Assembly: GCA_003551625.1 (NCBI GenBank)
Contig: PUNC01000011.1
Location: forward strand, 1-52,823
Direction of reading: 5' to 3'
Origin: PVC group bacterium
GTDB lineage: Bacteria; Auribacterota; Erginobacteria; Erginobacterales; PUNC01
Length of the DNA: 52,823 nt
Under the pieces are notes generated by a model. It saw nothing but the letters and a program-made list of their open reading frames with translations, was not told where the DNA came from and ran no database searches. Numbering within the stretch: the stretch's first letter is position 1; each line of letters begins with the position of its first letter. The position numbers and the translations under genes were made by a program. Shown here piece after piece: positions 16,284 through 25,394 of this stretch.

Positions 16284-17291
16284 CTATTCCCAGACCCCGG
16301 CGATCTTCTCCCCGCACCGGCGGCAATGTCCCCGGCGGAGGTTGAAATCAAGCAGTGTAAAGCCGGAGCGGCCGACAACCTTATTCCGGCAAACCGGGCA
16401 AAAGGTGTTTTCACCTTCGTCGCCCGGAAGGTTTCCCGTGTAGACATATTTCAGGCCGGCCGCCCGGCCGATGCCCCGCGCCGTCCGCAACGTCTCCGCG
16501 GGGGTTCGCGGCGTCGCGTTCATCTTAAAATCGGGATGAAAGGCGCTGACGTGCCAGGGGATCTCGGCGTTAAGAGCGGAAAGAAAACCGGCGATCTCTT
16601 TGAGTTCCGGTTCCGAATCGTTATACCCCGGAATAACCAGAGTGGTCACTTCGATCCAGATCCCGCGCTCCACCATCCCGGTGATCGATTCCAGCACCGG
16701 CTTGAGTGAAGCCGAGCAGACCCGGCGATAAAAATCCTCCCGGAAAGATTTCAAATCCACGTTAGCCGCGTCCAGCCAGTCCGCGGCGGCCTCCAGGGCC
16801 TGGGCGGTCATAAAACCGTTGGTGACGAAAATGTTCTTCAGCCCCCTCTCCCGCGCCCGGACCGCGGTGTCGCGGGCGTATTCAAAGAAGATGGTGGGTT
16901 CGGTATAAGTATAGGAAATCGAGCGGCAGCCCGTCCGCCGCGCCAGGGAGACGACTTCTTCCGGCGGGAGGTCCCGTCCGGGGATCGGGCTTTCCCCGCG
17001 CGGAACCTGCGAAATCGCCCAGTTCTGACAGTGGAAGCAGGTAAAATTGCAGCCGGCCGCGGCCAAGGAAAAAGAATCGGATCCGGGCAGGAAATGGAAA
17101 AGGGGCTTCTTCTCGATCGGATCCGAACCCGCCGCTACCGCTCTTTGATAGACCAGCGAGAAGAGGATTCCATCGCGGTTCTCCCTTACCCCGCAGCGGC
17201 CCCGGCTACCGGGCGAAATCCGGCAATGATGGGAGCAGAGGAAGCAATGAACCCGGCCGCCTTCCAGTTTTTCGTAGAGCGCCGCTTCCAT
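16284..17291 (-). CDS. amrS: AmmeMemoRadiSam-system radical SAM enzyme (AmrS-like)
   Basis: 335 residues. The radical SAM cluster motif is CNFTCFHCQN (C81, C85, C88). An N-terminal Cys cluster (C16, C19, C23, C33) precedes it, and a C-terminal zinc-ribbon-like pair FCPVC ... HCRRCG closes the protein. PIEKKPLFHFLPGS and SYTYTEPTIFFEY are hallmarks of the AmrS/PflA-like family, which is usually co-inherited with MEMO and AMMECR1 proteins; neither is in the window. The reaction is unknown; it was long mis-annotated as pyruvate-formate-lyase activase. Such genes are typical of anaerobes and archaea. It is 33 bp downstream of the phosphoglycerate mutase gene on the same strand. Confidence 0.9.
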   Translation of the reverse strand: MEAALYEKLEGGRVHCFLCSHHCRISPGSRGRCGVRENRDGILFSLVYQRAVAAGSDPIEKKPLFHFLPGSDSFSLAAAGCNFTCFHCQNWAISQVPRGESPIPGRDLPPEEVVSLARRTGCRSISYTYTEPTIFFEYARDTAVRARERGLKNIFVTNGFMTAQALEAAADWLDAANVDLKSFREDFYRRVCSASLKPVLESITGMVERGIWIEVTTLVIPGYNDSEPELKEIAGFLSALNAEIPWHVSAFHPDFKMNATPRTPAETLRTARGIGRAAGLKYVYTGNLPGDEGENTFCPVCRNKVVGRSGFTLLDFNLRRGHCRRCGEKIAGVWE

Positions 17292-17324
17292 ATTTTTTCT
17301 TTCAAAAAAATCCGGCCCCTTTTC

Positions 17325-18530
17325 TCAGGCCCCGAACTTGTCCAGCTTCAAGGCGTGGGCCAGCATCAGCGGCATCGCCTCCACCGCCGGGAACCTCCCC
17401 AGGCCGCCGCGAACACACTGTCTTTCGGAAAAGGCGGTGGTCTCGTCCCGGAGAACGTTGGCGGAGTACAGAAGGAAAGGGTTGGGATGCCAGCTATGGC
17501 CTTTCAGGCGGCAGGGAGTGGAATGATCGCCGGTAACCACCAACACCTCCGGTTTCAATTCCAGGACCGCCGGCAGCGCCCGGTCCACCTCTTCAATCAC
17601 CTTGAGCTTGCTCGCGTAGTCGCCGTCTTCCCCCGAACTGTCGGTCTTCTTGACGTGAACGAAGTAAAAATCGTTCTCGCCCCATTGCGAGGCCAGGGCG
17701 GCGAAGGAGCCGGCCGGGGTCTCTTCCGTCGGCAGGATACGCATTCCGACCAGACGGGCCAGGCCGCGATACATCGGGTAGGCCGCCAGGGCGGCGGGAC
17801 GGAGGCGGAAAAGCTCGCTCATCGGCGGCAGATCGGGAGGAGTGGCGAAACCGCGCAGAAGAAAGCTGTTGGCCTGCTTCTCCGGAGCCAGGACCTCGAC
17901 GGCCCGGGAGATGAAGGCTTTGACCACCGCGGAGGCGCGCTCCGCTTCGGGCGCCAGGGGTCGGGGCTCGAGGCTTTTTACCCCGAGAGCCTGGGGGTCG
18001 GTCTCGGCGAGCCTCCCGTCAAGCCCCTCGCCGCGGAAGACGACCACGAAACGGTGTTCCTTCACCGTCTCCAGGATCACTTTTACGCCCTCGATTTCAT
18101 CGATCTCCGACCGGAGCGCCGTTATCAAGCGTTGATTCTCCTCGGTGGATATCCGGCCGGCGCGGCGGTCGGTTATCCGCCCCTCTCCGTCGGCGGTCGC
18201 GAAATTACCCCGGGCGGCCACATCCCCGGGTTCAAGCTGAAAATCGATCCCCGACGCCTCCAGTACCCCCCGCCCGATCTGATATTTTATCGGCTCATAA
18301 CCGAAGAGAGAAATATGGGCGGGCCCGGAACCGGGAGTTATCCCGGGAGAGATGGGATCGCTTAAACCCAGGGTTCCCTCCCTTGCCAGCCGGTCAAGAT
18401 TAGGGGTGGCGGCCGCCTCGAGCGGGGTTCGTCCCTCGGCCGCGATGTCACCCAGACCATCCAACACCAGCAGAACGATCTTAGAATCGGTCGAACGGCA
18501 TAACGATTTAAATATTTCCTGAGGAATCAT
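17325..18530 (-). CDS. apgM: 2,3-bisphosphoglycerate-independent phosphoglycerate mutase, archaeal (ApgM) type
   Basis: 401 residues. An alkaline-phosphatase-superfamily start (IVLLVLDGLGDIA) is followed by RTPLEAAATPNLDRLA, the catalytic Ser region ITPGSGPAHISLFGYEP and the C-terminal metal site VTGDHSTPC; the central DRRAGRISTEEN stretch is characteristic of ApgM. It interconverts 3- and 2-phosphoglycerate in glycolysis and gluconeogenesis, using metal ions rather than 2,3-BPG. The start at 18530 has a strong GGAGGAGA site. The 228-bp divergent region to nadE (18531-18758) must hold promoters for both genes, but I see no convincing match. It partners metabolically with the PPDK encoded further on. 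Confidence 0.93.
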   Translation of the reverse strand: MIPQEIFKSLCRSTDSKIVLLVLDGLGDIAAEGRTPLEAAATPNLDRLAREGTLGLSDPISPGITPGSGPAHISLFGYEPIKYQIGRGVLEASGIDFQLEPGDVAARGNFATADGEGRITDRRAGRISTEENQRLITALRSEIDEIEGVKVILETVKEHRFVVVFRGEGLDGRLAETDPQALGVKSLEPRPLAPEAERASAVVKAFISRAVEVLAPEKQANSFLLRGFATPPDLPPMSELFRLRPAALAAYPMYRGLARLVGMRILPTEETPAGSFAALASQWGENDFYFVHVKKTDSSGEDGDYASKLKVIEEVDRALPAVLELKPEVLVVTGDHSTPCRLKGHSWHPNPFLLYSANVLRDETTAFSERQCVRGGLGRFPAVEAMPLMLAHALKLDKFGA

Positions 18531-18758
18531 CGACTCTCCTCCAGACCGGAATTATCCAGGAACAATTCCATTTGCGATCCCGTCTTCCCGGAAGGTTAAC
18601 CCTCATTCATCATCTCGATACCGGCACCGACTCCGGTTTCCGATTCGATCATCTTAGACTTATCGCCCGCGGCGGTTCAAGATCTTTCGCCTTGTCCCGG
18701 GAACGAGACCGTGATTAATATAGCACCGGGATGAACTCTCTTCGGGAGACGCGCGGAT

Positions 18759-19571
18759 ATGAGGATAATAACGCCGAAGATAGACACCGGCCGGGTTGAA
18801 GCTCGCCTGCGGGATTTTATCCGGAAGTCCGTCGAGGAAGCCGGGGCCTCCTCCCTGGTGATCGGGGTTTCCGGCGGGCTGGACTCCGCCGCGACCGCTT
18901 TCCTGGCCCGGAACGCGGTCGGCGAAAAGGGGGTCCAGGCGCTGATCCTGCCCTATCGCGACCGGAACTCCGAAGACGTTGCGGATGCCCGGGAGGTCTG
19001 CCGACACCTGAAGCTTCTCCCCCGGGTCATCGACATCGGGCCGGCGGTCGACGCCTATTTCTCGCACTACCCCGACGCCGCCGTCGGTCGCCGGGGAAAC
19101 AAGATGGCCCGGGAGAGAATGAGCGTTCTTTACGATTGGGCGGCGAAAGAGGGCGGTCTGGTCCTGGGAACCGGAAACCGGACCGAACTTCTGCTGGGCT
19201 ACTTCACGAAATTCGGCGACGGGGCCGCCGACCTGGAACCGCTGGGCGGACTCTACAAATGCGAGGTGCGGCAGCTGGCCTCCTCCCTGGGCGTCCCCGA
19301 AACCATCCTGACCAAAACCCCTTCGGCGGGACTCTGGAGGGGGCAGACCGATGAAGCGGAGATCGGCATCTCCTATCCCGTCCTCGACGGACTCCTCCAC
19401 GCCTGGCTGGATCTGGGCTGGGACCGCCAACGCCTGCTCAAGGCGGGATTCGCGCCCGAGACCGTCGACCGGGTCCGGTCGATGGTGCGGGGCAGCGAAC
19501 ATAAGCGCCGGCCGCCTCCCCTTCCCGAGATCCCTCCGTCCTGGCGGAAAACAGAACCGGGTTCAGGTTAA
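18759..19571 (+). CDS. nadE: NH3-dependent NAD+ synthetase
   Basis: 270 residues, matching the small ammonia-dependent enzyme without a glutaminase domain. The ATP pyrophosphatase P-loop SGGLDSA lies near residues 34-40. GTGNRTELLLGYFTKFGDGA and PLGGLYKCEVRQLA cover the deamido-NAD binding surface, and TPSAGLWRGQTDEAEIG is the conserved flexible loop. It converts deamido-NAD+ to NAD+ as the last step of NAD synthesis, in the cytoplasm. The ATG at 18759 has GGGAG 10 nt upstream. Its stop overlaps the stop end of the convergent ssnA-like gene by 4 bp. Confidence 0.95.
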   Translation: MRIITPKIDTGRVEARLRDFIRKSVEEAGASSLVIGVSGGLDSAATAFLARNAVGEKGVQALILPYRDRNSEDVADAREVCRHLKLLPRVIDIGPAVDAYFSHYPDAAVGRRGNKMARERMSVLYDWAAKEGGLVLGTGNRTELLLGYFTKFGDGAADLEPLGGLYKCEVRQLASSLGVPETILTKTPSAGLWRGQTDEAEIGISYPVLDGLLHAWLDLGWDRQRLLKAGFAPETVDRVRSMVRGSEHKRRPPPLPEIPPSWRKTEPGSG

Positions 19572-20896
19572 AATCGTCTCCAGAATTTCTCCGCCAACTC
19601 CCGCGACCGGGCGGCGATCCTTTCCTCATCGATCCCGATCAGTTCCTTATTCCGCATCAGAACGCGGCCGTTTATGATCGTCGTGTCCACGGGGGCGCCG
19701 CAGATCCCGAACAGAAAATGCCCGAGAAATGTAACCGGGTTGAGCGGCGTGGGAGGGATATAATCCATCACCACCAGATCGGCCGCGGCGCCGGGCTCGA
19801 TGACGCCCAGTTTCAGGTCGAACTGGCGCGAGGCGATGGCCGGGTTGTTCTCCAGAAGGAGCCGGCAGGACTCCACGAAGCCGACCCGGGGATCGCGGCG
19901 GGCGAGCTTGTGCAGGATATTGGCGACCCGGACCTCGTCAAGCATATTCGACGACATCCCGTCGGTGCCGAGTCCGACCAGAATCCCCTTTTCCAGCATC
20001 TCGAGAACCGGGGCCACCCCCACGGCGTTGTTCATATTGGACTGGGGATTGTGCGCGACGGCGGTTCCGGTCTCCCGCAGGATCTCCATCTCCCCGGAGT
20101 CGATGTGCACGCAGTGAATAGCCAGGCTCTTGGGGCCGAGCACGCCGCGGTCCCGGAGGCGGCGCAGGACGCGCACCCCGAATCTCTTGACGCTTTCTTC
20201 CTGATCCGAGGAGGCCTCGGCTACGTGGGTGTGAAAACCGACCCCCAGACGACGGGCCTCGGAGACCGCGAAATCCAGCGTTTCGTCTTCAACCGTGAAG
20301 GCGGCGTGAAGGCCGAACATCGCGGAGAGCAGCCCGCCCGGGGAAGACCGAAGTTTTTCCGCGAAGCGCGCGTTTTCTTCGACCCCCTCGCGGCCTTTAC
20401 CGTAGCGATCGGAGACGCCCAGGCAGAAAGAGGCCCGAACGCCCACCTCGCCGGCCGCCCGGGCCAACTCGTCCAGGATCCCGTTCTGGACCCCCTGACT
20501 TTCGTGGTGATCGATGATCGTGGTGGTCCCCTTCTTGACGCAATCGATCAGGGGAATCAGCGCGCTGAAATGGATATCATCCCGCTCCAGAGCCTTGTCC
20601 AGCGGCCACCAGAGCCGCTCCAGAATCTCGACAAAGGTATAAGGAGCGGGGTCCTTGGGCGAAAGACCGCGGGCGAAGGTGCTGTAAAGATGATGATGAG
20701 CGTTGACGAAACCGGGCATCACCAGGCGGCGGCGGCAGTCGATGTATTCGGCCTCCGGAAGTTCTTTTCGGAAACTTCCTTCCTTGCCGATTTCGGCGAT
20801 GGCTCCGTCCCGGATTAAAACCTCTCCCTCCAGGATTCTGTTTTTTTCGCCCAGGGTGGCGATAACCGCGTTTTCGAGTACGATTTCCTTGGACAT
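19568..20896 (-). CDS. ssnA: SsnA-like amidohydrolase
   Basis: 442 residues of the metal-dependent amidohydrolase superfamily, TrzN/cytosine-deaminase branch. Metal ligands: HHH in VNAHHHLYSTFARG, H in GVGFHTHVAEAS, H in LAIHCVHID, and D in LVGLGTDGMSSNM. The PYTFVEILERLWWPLDKAL segment and LIDHHESQGV are typical of SsnA, a protein linked in enterobacteria to selenium-dependent purine/xanthine catabolism. No xdh, ygf or selenium genes are nearby, so the substrate is open; a purine-type deaminase is inference. SD GGAGG lies at a good distance from the ATG. Upstream (20911-21014) lie two copies of an AT-rich motif seen elsewhere in the window. Confidence 0.85.
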   Translation of the reverse strand: MSKEIVLENAVIATLGEKNRILEGEVLIRDGAIAEIGKEGSFRKELPEAEYIDCRRRLVMPGFVNAHHHLYSTFARGLSPKDPAPYTFVEILERLWWPLDKALERDDIHFSALIPLIDCVKKGTTTIIDHHESQGVQNGILDELARAAGEVGVRASFCLGVSDRYGKGREGVEENARFAEKLRSSPGGLLSAMFGLHAAFTVEDETLDFAVSEARRLGVGFHTHVAEASSDQEESVKRFGVRVLRRLRDRGVLGPKSLAIHCVHIDSGEMEILRETGTAVAHNPQSNMNNAVGVAPVLEMLEKGILVGLGTDGMSSNMLDEVRVANILHKLARRDPRVGFVESCRLLLENNPAIASRQFDLKLGVIEPGAAADLVVMDYIPPTPLNPVTFLGHFLFGICGAPVDTTIINGRVLMRNKELIGIDEERIAARSRELAEKFWRRF

Positions 20897-21050
20897 TCCT
20901 GGCCTCCTTTACCCGGATTATCCCCGACCCGGGTTGTTTCGATCGCCGGGCGCGAAAGATCAAGCAAAACAATCGCTGGATAACGAAGACCCGGCTTTCT
21001 TGAATAATCAGGGCTCAAATTGAGGAGTATGGTAATCGGAGGGAAGGACG

Positions 21051-23159
21051 TCAGTCAAGCGATTCTGAAACCGGGGCGGGGGAATCGGAAGCAGGCAGAC
21101 CTTTCAGGACCTCCGCCACCGTCTCCGAAAAGGGCGAATCGGGCAGGAGAGTCCGGAAGGCTTTCAGGTGAGAACGGGCGGGCTCGACCCGGTCCTGCGA
21201 AGCGTAGAGTTCGCCGAGCGAAAGGTGGGCGGGGGCCAGATCGTAATCGAGGAAAAGAGCCCAGCGGTAATTCTCTTCCGCCTTTTCAAAATCGCCCAGC
21301 TCGTGATAGGCCAGTCCCAGCAGATGATAATACCGGGGGTTGAGAGGATTGCTCTCGATCTTGTCGCCCAGAACCGGGATCAGCTCCCGGAAGACCCGCC
21401 GGTCCCGACTCCAGGCCTTGATCACCAGATAGAAATCGAAATAATCCAGCCCGGAAGAAAGATGTTCGTCCAGCCCGGATATCATTCTGGCGGCGAAATC
21501 GCCCCGCTCTTCGCGATAACCCCACTCCGCCTCCCCCGGCCGGACCAGCACGGCCCGACGATAGAGTTCCCGGGCGTCGGAGAACTGACGGCGGCGGAAC
21601 CGGAACAGCGCCAGGTGAAAAAGCGCGGGAATATACCGCGGGGAGATTTCCAGGGCGCGCTGGAGAGACTCCTCCGCCTTTTCGGGTTCACCCAGCCGCT
21701 CGTAGGTCAAGCCGAGTTCCAGTTCCAGCGCGGGGTTCCCGGGATCCAGTCCCCGGGCGCGAAGAAAGTAGTCCCGGGCGGAGGCGTATCTGCCCCGGCT
21801 GAAGTCGGTCTTGCCCAGATAATAATAGGGTTCCCATTCCCCCGGACCCAGGGCCACGGCGTTTCTTAAAAACTTAACCGCTTCCTCGTCCATTCTTTCC
21901 AGGTAGTAAAACTTGCCCAGCGCCAGCTGGATCGACCGGTGGGAGGGATCCCGCTTGACCGCCCGTCGCAGAAGATCGATCGCTTCGTCCCGTTGTCCCT
22001 GAAACTCAAGAGCGACGGCCAGATCGTGAAGGGCGGACCATAAGCCGGGGGCGGCCTCCGTCGCCAGCCGGAGGTTCTTCTCCGCTTCGGAGTAGTCCTC
22101 CCGGTTCAGCGCCGCCACCCCCAGGCCGTAGAAGGCCGCCGCGGAGCGGGGGGTGATTCGCAGGGCCCGGCGGAAATACCCCTCGGCTTGCCCGGGGTCT
22201 CCCTTCTCCAGGCAAACCCGGCCCCGAATCAGAAGGGCCCGGTAATTTTCGGGGTCCAGTTCAAGGATCTCCCGGGCCGCGGTCCCGGCGGCTTCCGCCT
22301 CCCCCCGTTCCAGGAGAATCGACGCCAGGAAAGTCCTGGCTTCCAACGATCCCGGATCTTCCTCCAGAACCAGCTTCAAATGCTCTTCGGCCTCCCCCCG
22401 CTCTTCCAGATGCAGGTAAAGTATCGAGGCGATGGAAAGGCGCGCTTCCCGGTGCCGGGGCTCGGAATCCAGGAACCGGCGGTAATAATCGACGGTCGGG
22501 AGGATCTCCCCCCGGGCTTCGGCCGCCCGGGCCAGCAGCAACCAGGCGCCGGCTTGATCTTCATCGAGTTCAAGCGCCCGACGGGCGTTCCGGCGGGCGG
22601 CCTCCGTTTCGCCCCGCATAAGGTGGATCCAGCCCAGGCCGAGATAGGGTGGAGCGAAATCAGGCAGAGATCGGTTCGCCCGCCGGAAATACACCAACGC
22701 CCGGCGGTGATCCCTTTTTTCCAGATAAAGACTGCCCAGAAGATGATGAATCTCGGCGATAACCTCCGCATCCCCCCCCTCGTGCTCCAGGAAGGCCGCC
22801 GCCGGCCGCAGATATTCCAGGGCCTTCTCCGTCCGGCCCTCCCGGTAAAAGTAGCTCCCCAGGAAGCGATACGCCCGCCCGTCCCGGTAACCGAGAGCCA
22901 CCGCCGCTTCCCAGTGCTCGACCGCGCCTTCGAGATCGCCTTCCTCCCAAAGACGGTTGCCTTCATTGGCCGAATCCAGCCACGCCGGTTTCTCCCCGGC
23001 GAAGAGACCCCGAAAAACCGAGGACTTATCGGATCCGTAAAGGCGGCCCGGAAGAAGGGAATATCCCACCGGAAAGACGGCAAGAAGCAACGCCAACAGC
23101 CTGCGGAACCGGATAAAAAAACGGCGGGGCGGCGGATGGAGCGGCCGATCAGCTCTCAT
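21051..23159 (-). CDS. large tetratricopeptide-repeat protein
   Basis: 702 residues from the ATG at 23159 (a TTG one codon earlier is possible). An N-terminal signal anchor (LLALLLAVFPVGYSLL, about 20-36) is followed by roughly fifteen TPR units that fill the protein, each with the W/L-G-Y-A-F-A-P spacing, for example AYRFLGSYFYREGRTEKALEYL, AFYGLGVAALNREDYSEAEKNL and YYHLLGLAYHELGDFEKAEENY. It therefore acts as a protein-binding scaffold in the periplasm or on the membrane; no enzymatic domain is visible and the partner is unknown. It overlaps the preceding small membrane-protein gene by 11 bp, implying coupled translation. The 154-bp gap to ssnA holds no further gene. Confidence 0.85.
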   Translation of the reverse strand: MRADRPLHPPPRRFFIRFRRLLALLLAVFPVGYSLLPGRLYGSDKSSVFRGLFAGEKPAWLDSANEGNRLWEEGDLEGAVEHWEAAVALGYRDGRAYRFLGSYFYREGRTEKALEYLRPAAAFLEHEGGDAEVIAEIHHLLGSLYLEKRDHRRALVYFRRANRSLPDFAPPYLGLGWIHLMRGETEAARRNARRALELDEDQAGAWLLLARAAEARGEILPTVDYYRRFLDSEPRHREARLSIASILYLHLEERGEAEEHLKLVLEEDPGSLEARTFLASILLERGEAEAAGTAAREILELDPENYRALLIRGRVCLEKGDPGQAEGYFRRALRITPRSAAAFYGLGVAALNREDYSEAEKNLRLATEAAPGLWSALHDLAVALEFQGQRDEAIDLLRRAVKRDPSHRSIQLALGKFYYLERMDEEAVKFLRNAVALGPGEWEPYYYLGKTDFSRGRYASARDYFLRARGLDPGNPALELELGLTYERLGEPEKAEESLQRALEISPRYIPALFHLALFRFRRRQFSDARELYRRAVLVRPGEAEWGYREERGDFAARMISGLDEHLSSGLDYFDFYLVIKAWSRDRRVFRELIPVLGDKIESNPLNPRYYHLLGLAYHELGDFEKAEENYRWALFLDYDLAPAHLSLGELYASQDRVEPARSHLKAFRTLLPDSPFSETVAEVLKGLPASDSPAPVSESLD

Positions 23160-23526
23160 CAACCGGAAAGGAGGGCTGCTTCAGGTTGTCAAGCGTCTCC
23201 CTGATCTCCTTGAGCTCTTCTTCCAGATGCTCGATCTCGGCCTGGCGGCCGATCTTTTCGATCTCTTCATCGGGGACGAACCGGGCGCGGGGCCGGCCGC
23301 GTTCGGAAGCGCTTTTTTTAAAGCCCGCCAGAAAATAGAGCAGCGCGCCGGTATTGAGCAGAACGCCCAGGCCGATGATCGGAATCGCGGCGTCGGAGTG
23401 GAAAATATGGGTGGCGTACTCGAATCCGCTGTATCTTCTCTGGATATACACGTCGTGGATGTAGAGCCAGAGGACCAGGATAAGGGTGATATCCATTATG
23501 ATGATGAGCCAGTAAGCCGTCTTCAT
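23149..23526 (-). CDS. small two-helix membrane protein with coiled-coil tail
   Basis: 125 residues, not recognised. Two membrane helices (about 5-24, YWLIIIMDITLILVLWLYIH, and 48-68, AIPIIGLGVLLNTGALLYFLA) are followed by a basic stretch and a C-terminal coiled coil rich in Glu (IEHLEEELKEIRETLDNLKQ). The tail would lie in the cytoplasm if both ends do. Because its stop overlaps the TPR gene by 11 bp the two products may act together at the membrane. Possible role: an anchor for the TPR protein; this is inference. It lies 33 bp downstream of the tRNA(CAU). Confidence 0.6.
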   Translation of the reverse strand: MKTAYWLIIIMDITLILVLWLYIHDVYIQRRYSGFEYATHIFHSDAAIPIIGLGVLLNTGALLYFLAGFKKSASERGRPRARFVPDEEIEKIGRQAEIEHLEEELKEIRETLDNLKQPSFPVDES

Positions 23527-23559
23527 CTGCCGACTCCGAAAGAGGATTTTACTTCTGAC

Positions 23560-23633
23560 TGGGCCCGGCAGGACTCGAACCTGCGACCCACTGATTATGA
23601 GTCAGTTGCTCTAACCGGCTGAGCTACGGGCCC
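23560..23633 (-). tRNA. tRNA with CAU anticodon (Met or Ile2)
   Basis: The minus-strand cloverleaf is complete: acceptor GGGCCCG/CGGGCCC, D-arm GTAGCTCAGCCGGTTAGAGC, anticodon stem ACTGA/TCAGT with loop CTCATAA, and T-arm GCAGGTTCGAGTCCTGC; the discriminator is A. The CAU anticodon fits elongator Met or lysidine-modified Ile2; the closed first base pair excludes the initiator. CCA is not encoded. Confidence 0.9.
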
Positions 23634-23672
23634 ATTTTCAACTCGCTGCTTCTGCGTTCAACCCGGGAATTT

Positions 23673-23701
23673 ATGATAGATCGGCGGGGCGGGATAAGCA
23701 A
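23673..23701 (-). promoter_or_regulatory. candidate promoter of tRNA(CAU)
   Basis: On the minus strand TTGCTT (23696-23701) and TATCAT (23673-23678) have an exact 17-nt spacer. Transcription would begin about 30 nt before the mature tRNA 5' end. The -35 touches the palindrome at the rpoD stop codon. Confidence 0.45.
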
Positions 23702-23730
23702 ATTTAAATTTCCGGCCGGAAATTTAAATT
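23701..23730. terminator. 30-bp perfect palindrome at the rpoD stop codon
   Basis: AATTTAAATTTCCGG followed directly by its reverse complement, 30 bp without a mismatch. Folded as RNA it makes a 13-bp stem with a GGCC loop and flanking A/T runs on both strands. It overlaps the rpoD stop (23724-23726) and would serve as a rpoD terminator, although the tails are part of the stem rather than a separate U-tract. A protein-binding palindrome is an alternative. Confidence 0.5.
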
Positions 23731-25394
23731 CCGCAGATCGTTTCGCTCAACGCGTCTTCGTCCCCCAGTTCCAGAAAACCCTGCAGACGACGGCGGCGGG
23801 TGGGATGACGCATCTTGCGCAAAGCCTTGGCCTCGATCTGACGGACCCGTTCCCGGGTCACGTTGAAGATCTTGCCGACTTCTTCCAGGGTCCGCGGGGA
23901 ACCGTCATTGATCCCGAAACGAAGGGCGAGCACCTGGGCCTCGCGCTTGGTCAGAGTAAAGAGCACGTTCTTCATCTGTTCCCGAAGCAGCACGTAACTG
24001 GTGGCCTCGGAGGGGGATTCGGCCGACTTATCCTCGATAAAGTCGCCGTACTGGTTTTCGTCCTTGTCGCCCACCGGCGTCTGCAGCGAAATCGGATGCT
24101 GGGCGATCTTGAGAATATCGCGGATCCGCTCCAGGGGGATATCCATCTCCTCTCCCAGCTCTTCCGCCGAAGGCTCTTTTCCCCGGTCCTGGAGCAGCTT
24201 TTTGCGCACCCGGTTGAGCTTGTTCATGGTTTCGATCATATGCACCGGAATCCGGATGGTCCGGGCCTGGTCGGCGATCGCCCGGGTGATCGCCTGACGG
24301 ATCCACCAGGTGGCGTAGGTCGAAAACTTGAAGCCGCGGTGATACTCGAACTTATCCACCGCCTTCATCAGGCCGATGTTCCCTTCCTGAATGAGGTCGA
24401 GAAAGGTCAGGCCGCGGTGGAGATATTTCTTGGCGATACTGATCACCAGCCGCAGGTTGGCGACCACCATCTCGTTTTTCGCCTGGTGGGCTTCCATCAA
24501 ACAGGACTTAAGCTCGAGAAAACGTTCCTGATACTCCCCGCATCCCATCGTCAGGCCCACCTCGATCCGGGCGAGTTTCCTCCGCTCGTTGCGGATCAGG
24601 TTCTTGTGTTTCTGGTCCTTCTTCTTCTTCCGCTTCAGGGACTCCAGGGATTGGTTGATCTCCTCGATCCGGAAATGGACCCTCTCCAACGCCGGAAAGA
24701 TATCCTCGAGAACGGACTGCTTGAAAGATAGTTTCTTCAGGCTGGCGGCCGTATCCTGCCGGAGACGTTCGATCTTCCGGGCCAGATTGGCCTTCTTCTT
24801 CTCCGTCAAACGAGTCCGCTTCGTCTCGGCCCAGGCCTTCCCGATCGCTTCCTGCTGGGCGGCGATCCGTTCGATCAGACCGGGGAGATTCTGAAGGTAT
24901 CTCTCTCGGCTCCGTCCCTTCTTTTCCACCACCACGCGGTCGAACCTTTCCTTGCCGTTGAGAACCCTTCGGGCGATACCGACCAGCTCCTGCGGGGCGG
25001 GTCCCAGAGAAAGCGTGATCCGGTAGATCCGGTTCTCCGCCTTCTCGATCCTTTTTGATATCTCCACCTCCTCCTCACGGGTCAGAAGCGGAACCTGTCC
25101 CATCTGGCGAAGATACATCCGGACCGGGTCGTCAAGAAAATCGTCGGTCTCGAACGGGCCGGACCCGGGCGCGGGCTTTCGTTTTCCCGTTCCCTCCCGG
25201 CCGGAAGCTTCCTCCGATTCTTCCAGGATCGTAATCCCCAACCCCTGAATCAGGGTTTCGATCGAGTCCCGTTCCTCGTCGCTGACCATCTCTTCGGGAA
25301 GAAGACGCCGGAAATCGGCCGCGGTCAAAAAACCCTGCTCTTCCCCGAGCGCCAACAGCTTCCTGACATTCTTATCCTTATTCTGGTAAATCAT
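23724..25394 (-). CDS. rpoD: primary sigma factor RpoD
   Basis: 556 residues, group 1 sigma-70. Region 1.1 occupies about residues 1-60 ([21 protein letters not shown]), region 1.2 starts [20 protein letters not shown], and a charged non-conserved insert follows. Region 2 contains [20 protein letters not shown] and [19 protein letters not shown] (core binding, -10 recognition and melting); region 4 ends with [20 protein letters not shown] (-35 recognition). The region 2.4 and 4.2 sequences are close to the standard, so the usual TTGACA/TATAAT-type promoters should be used; two tRNA promoters in the window match. It overlaps dnaG by ATGA (25391-25394), the conserved dnaG-rpoD macromolecular-synthesis arrangement. 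Confidence 0.97.
   Translation of the reverse strand: MIYQNKDKNVRKLLALGEEQGFLTAADFRRLLPEEMVSDEERDSIETLIQGLGITILEESEEASGREGTGKRKPAPGSGPFETDDFLDDPVRMYLRQMGQVPLLTREEEVEISKRIEKAENRIYRITLSLGPAPQELVGIARRVLNGKERFDRVVVEKKGRSRERYLQNLPGLIERIAAQQEAIGKAWAETKRTRLTEKKKANLARKIERLRQDTAASLKKLSFKQSVLEDIFPALERVHFRIEEINQSLESLKRKKKKDQKHKNLIRNERRKLARIEVGLTMGCGEYQERFLELKSCLMEAHQAKNEMVVANLRLVISIAKKYLHRGLTFLDLIQEGNIGLMKAVDKFEYHRGFKFSTYATWWIRQAITRAIADQARTIRIPVHMIETMNKLNRVRKKLLQDRGKEPSAEELGEEMDIPLERIRDILKIAQHPISLQTPVGDKDENQYGDFIEDKSAESPSEATSYVLLREQMKNVLFTLTKREAQVLALRFGINDGSPRTLEEVGKIFNVTRERVRQIEAKALRKMRHPTRRRRLQGFLELGDEDALSETICGI

Noticed and set aside
18531-18758. Gene or RNA between apgM and nadE
   Set aside because: No frame with a start and ribosome site and no stable fold; it reads as a divergent promoter region.
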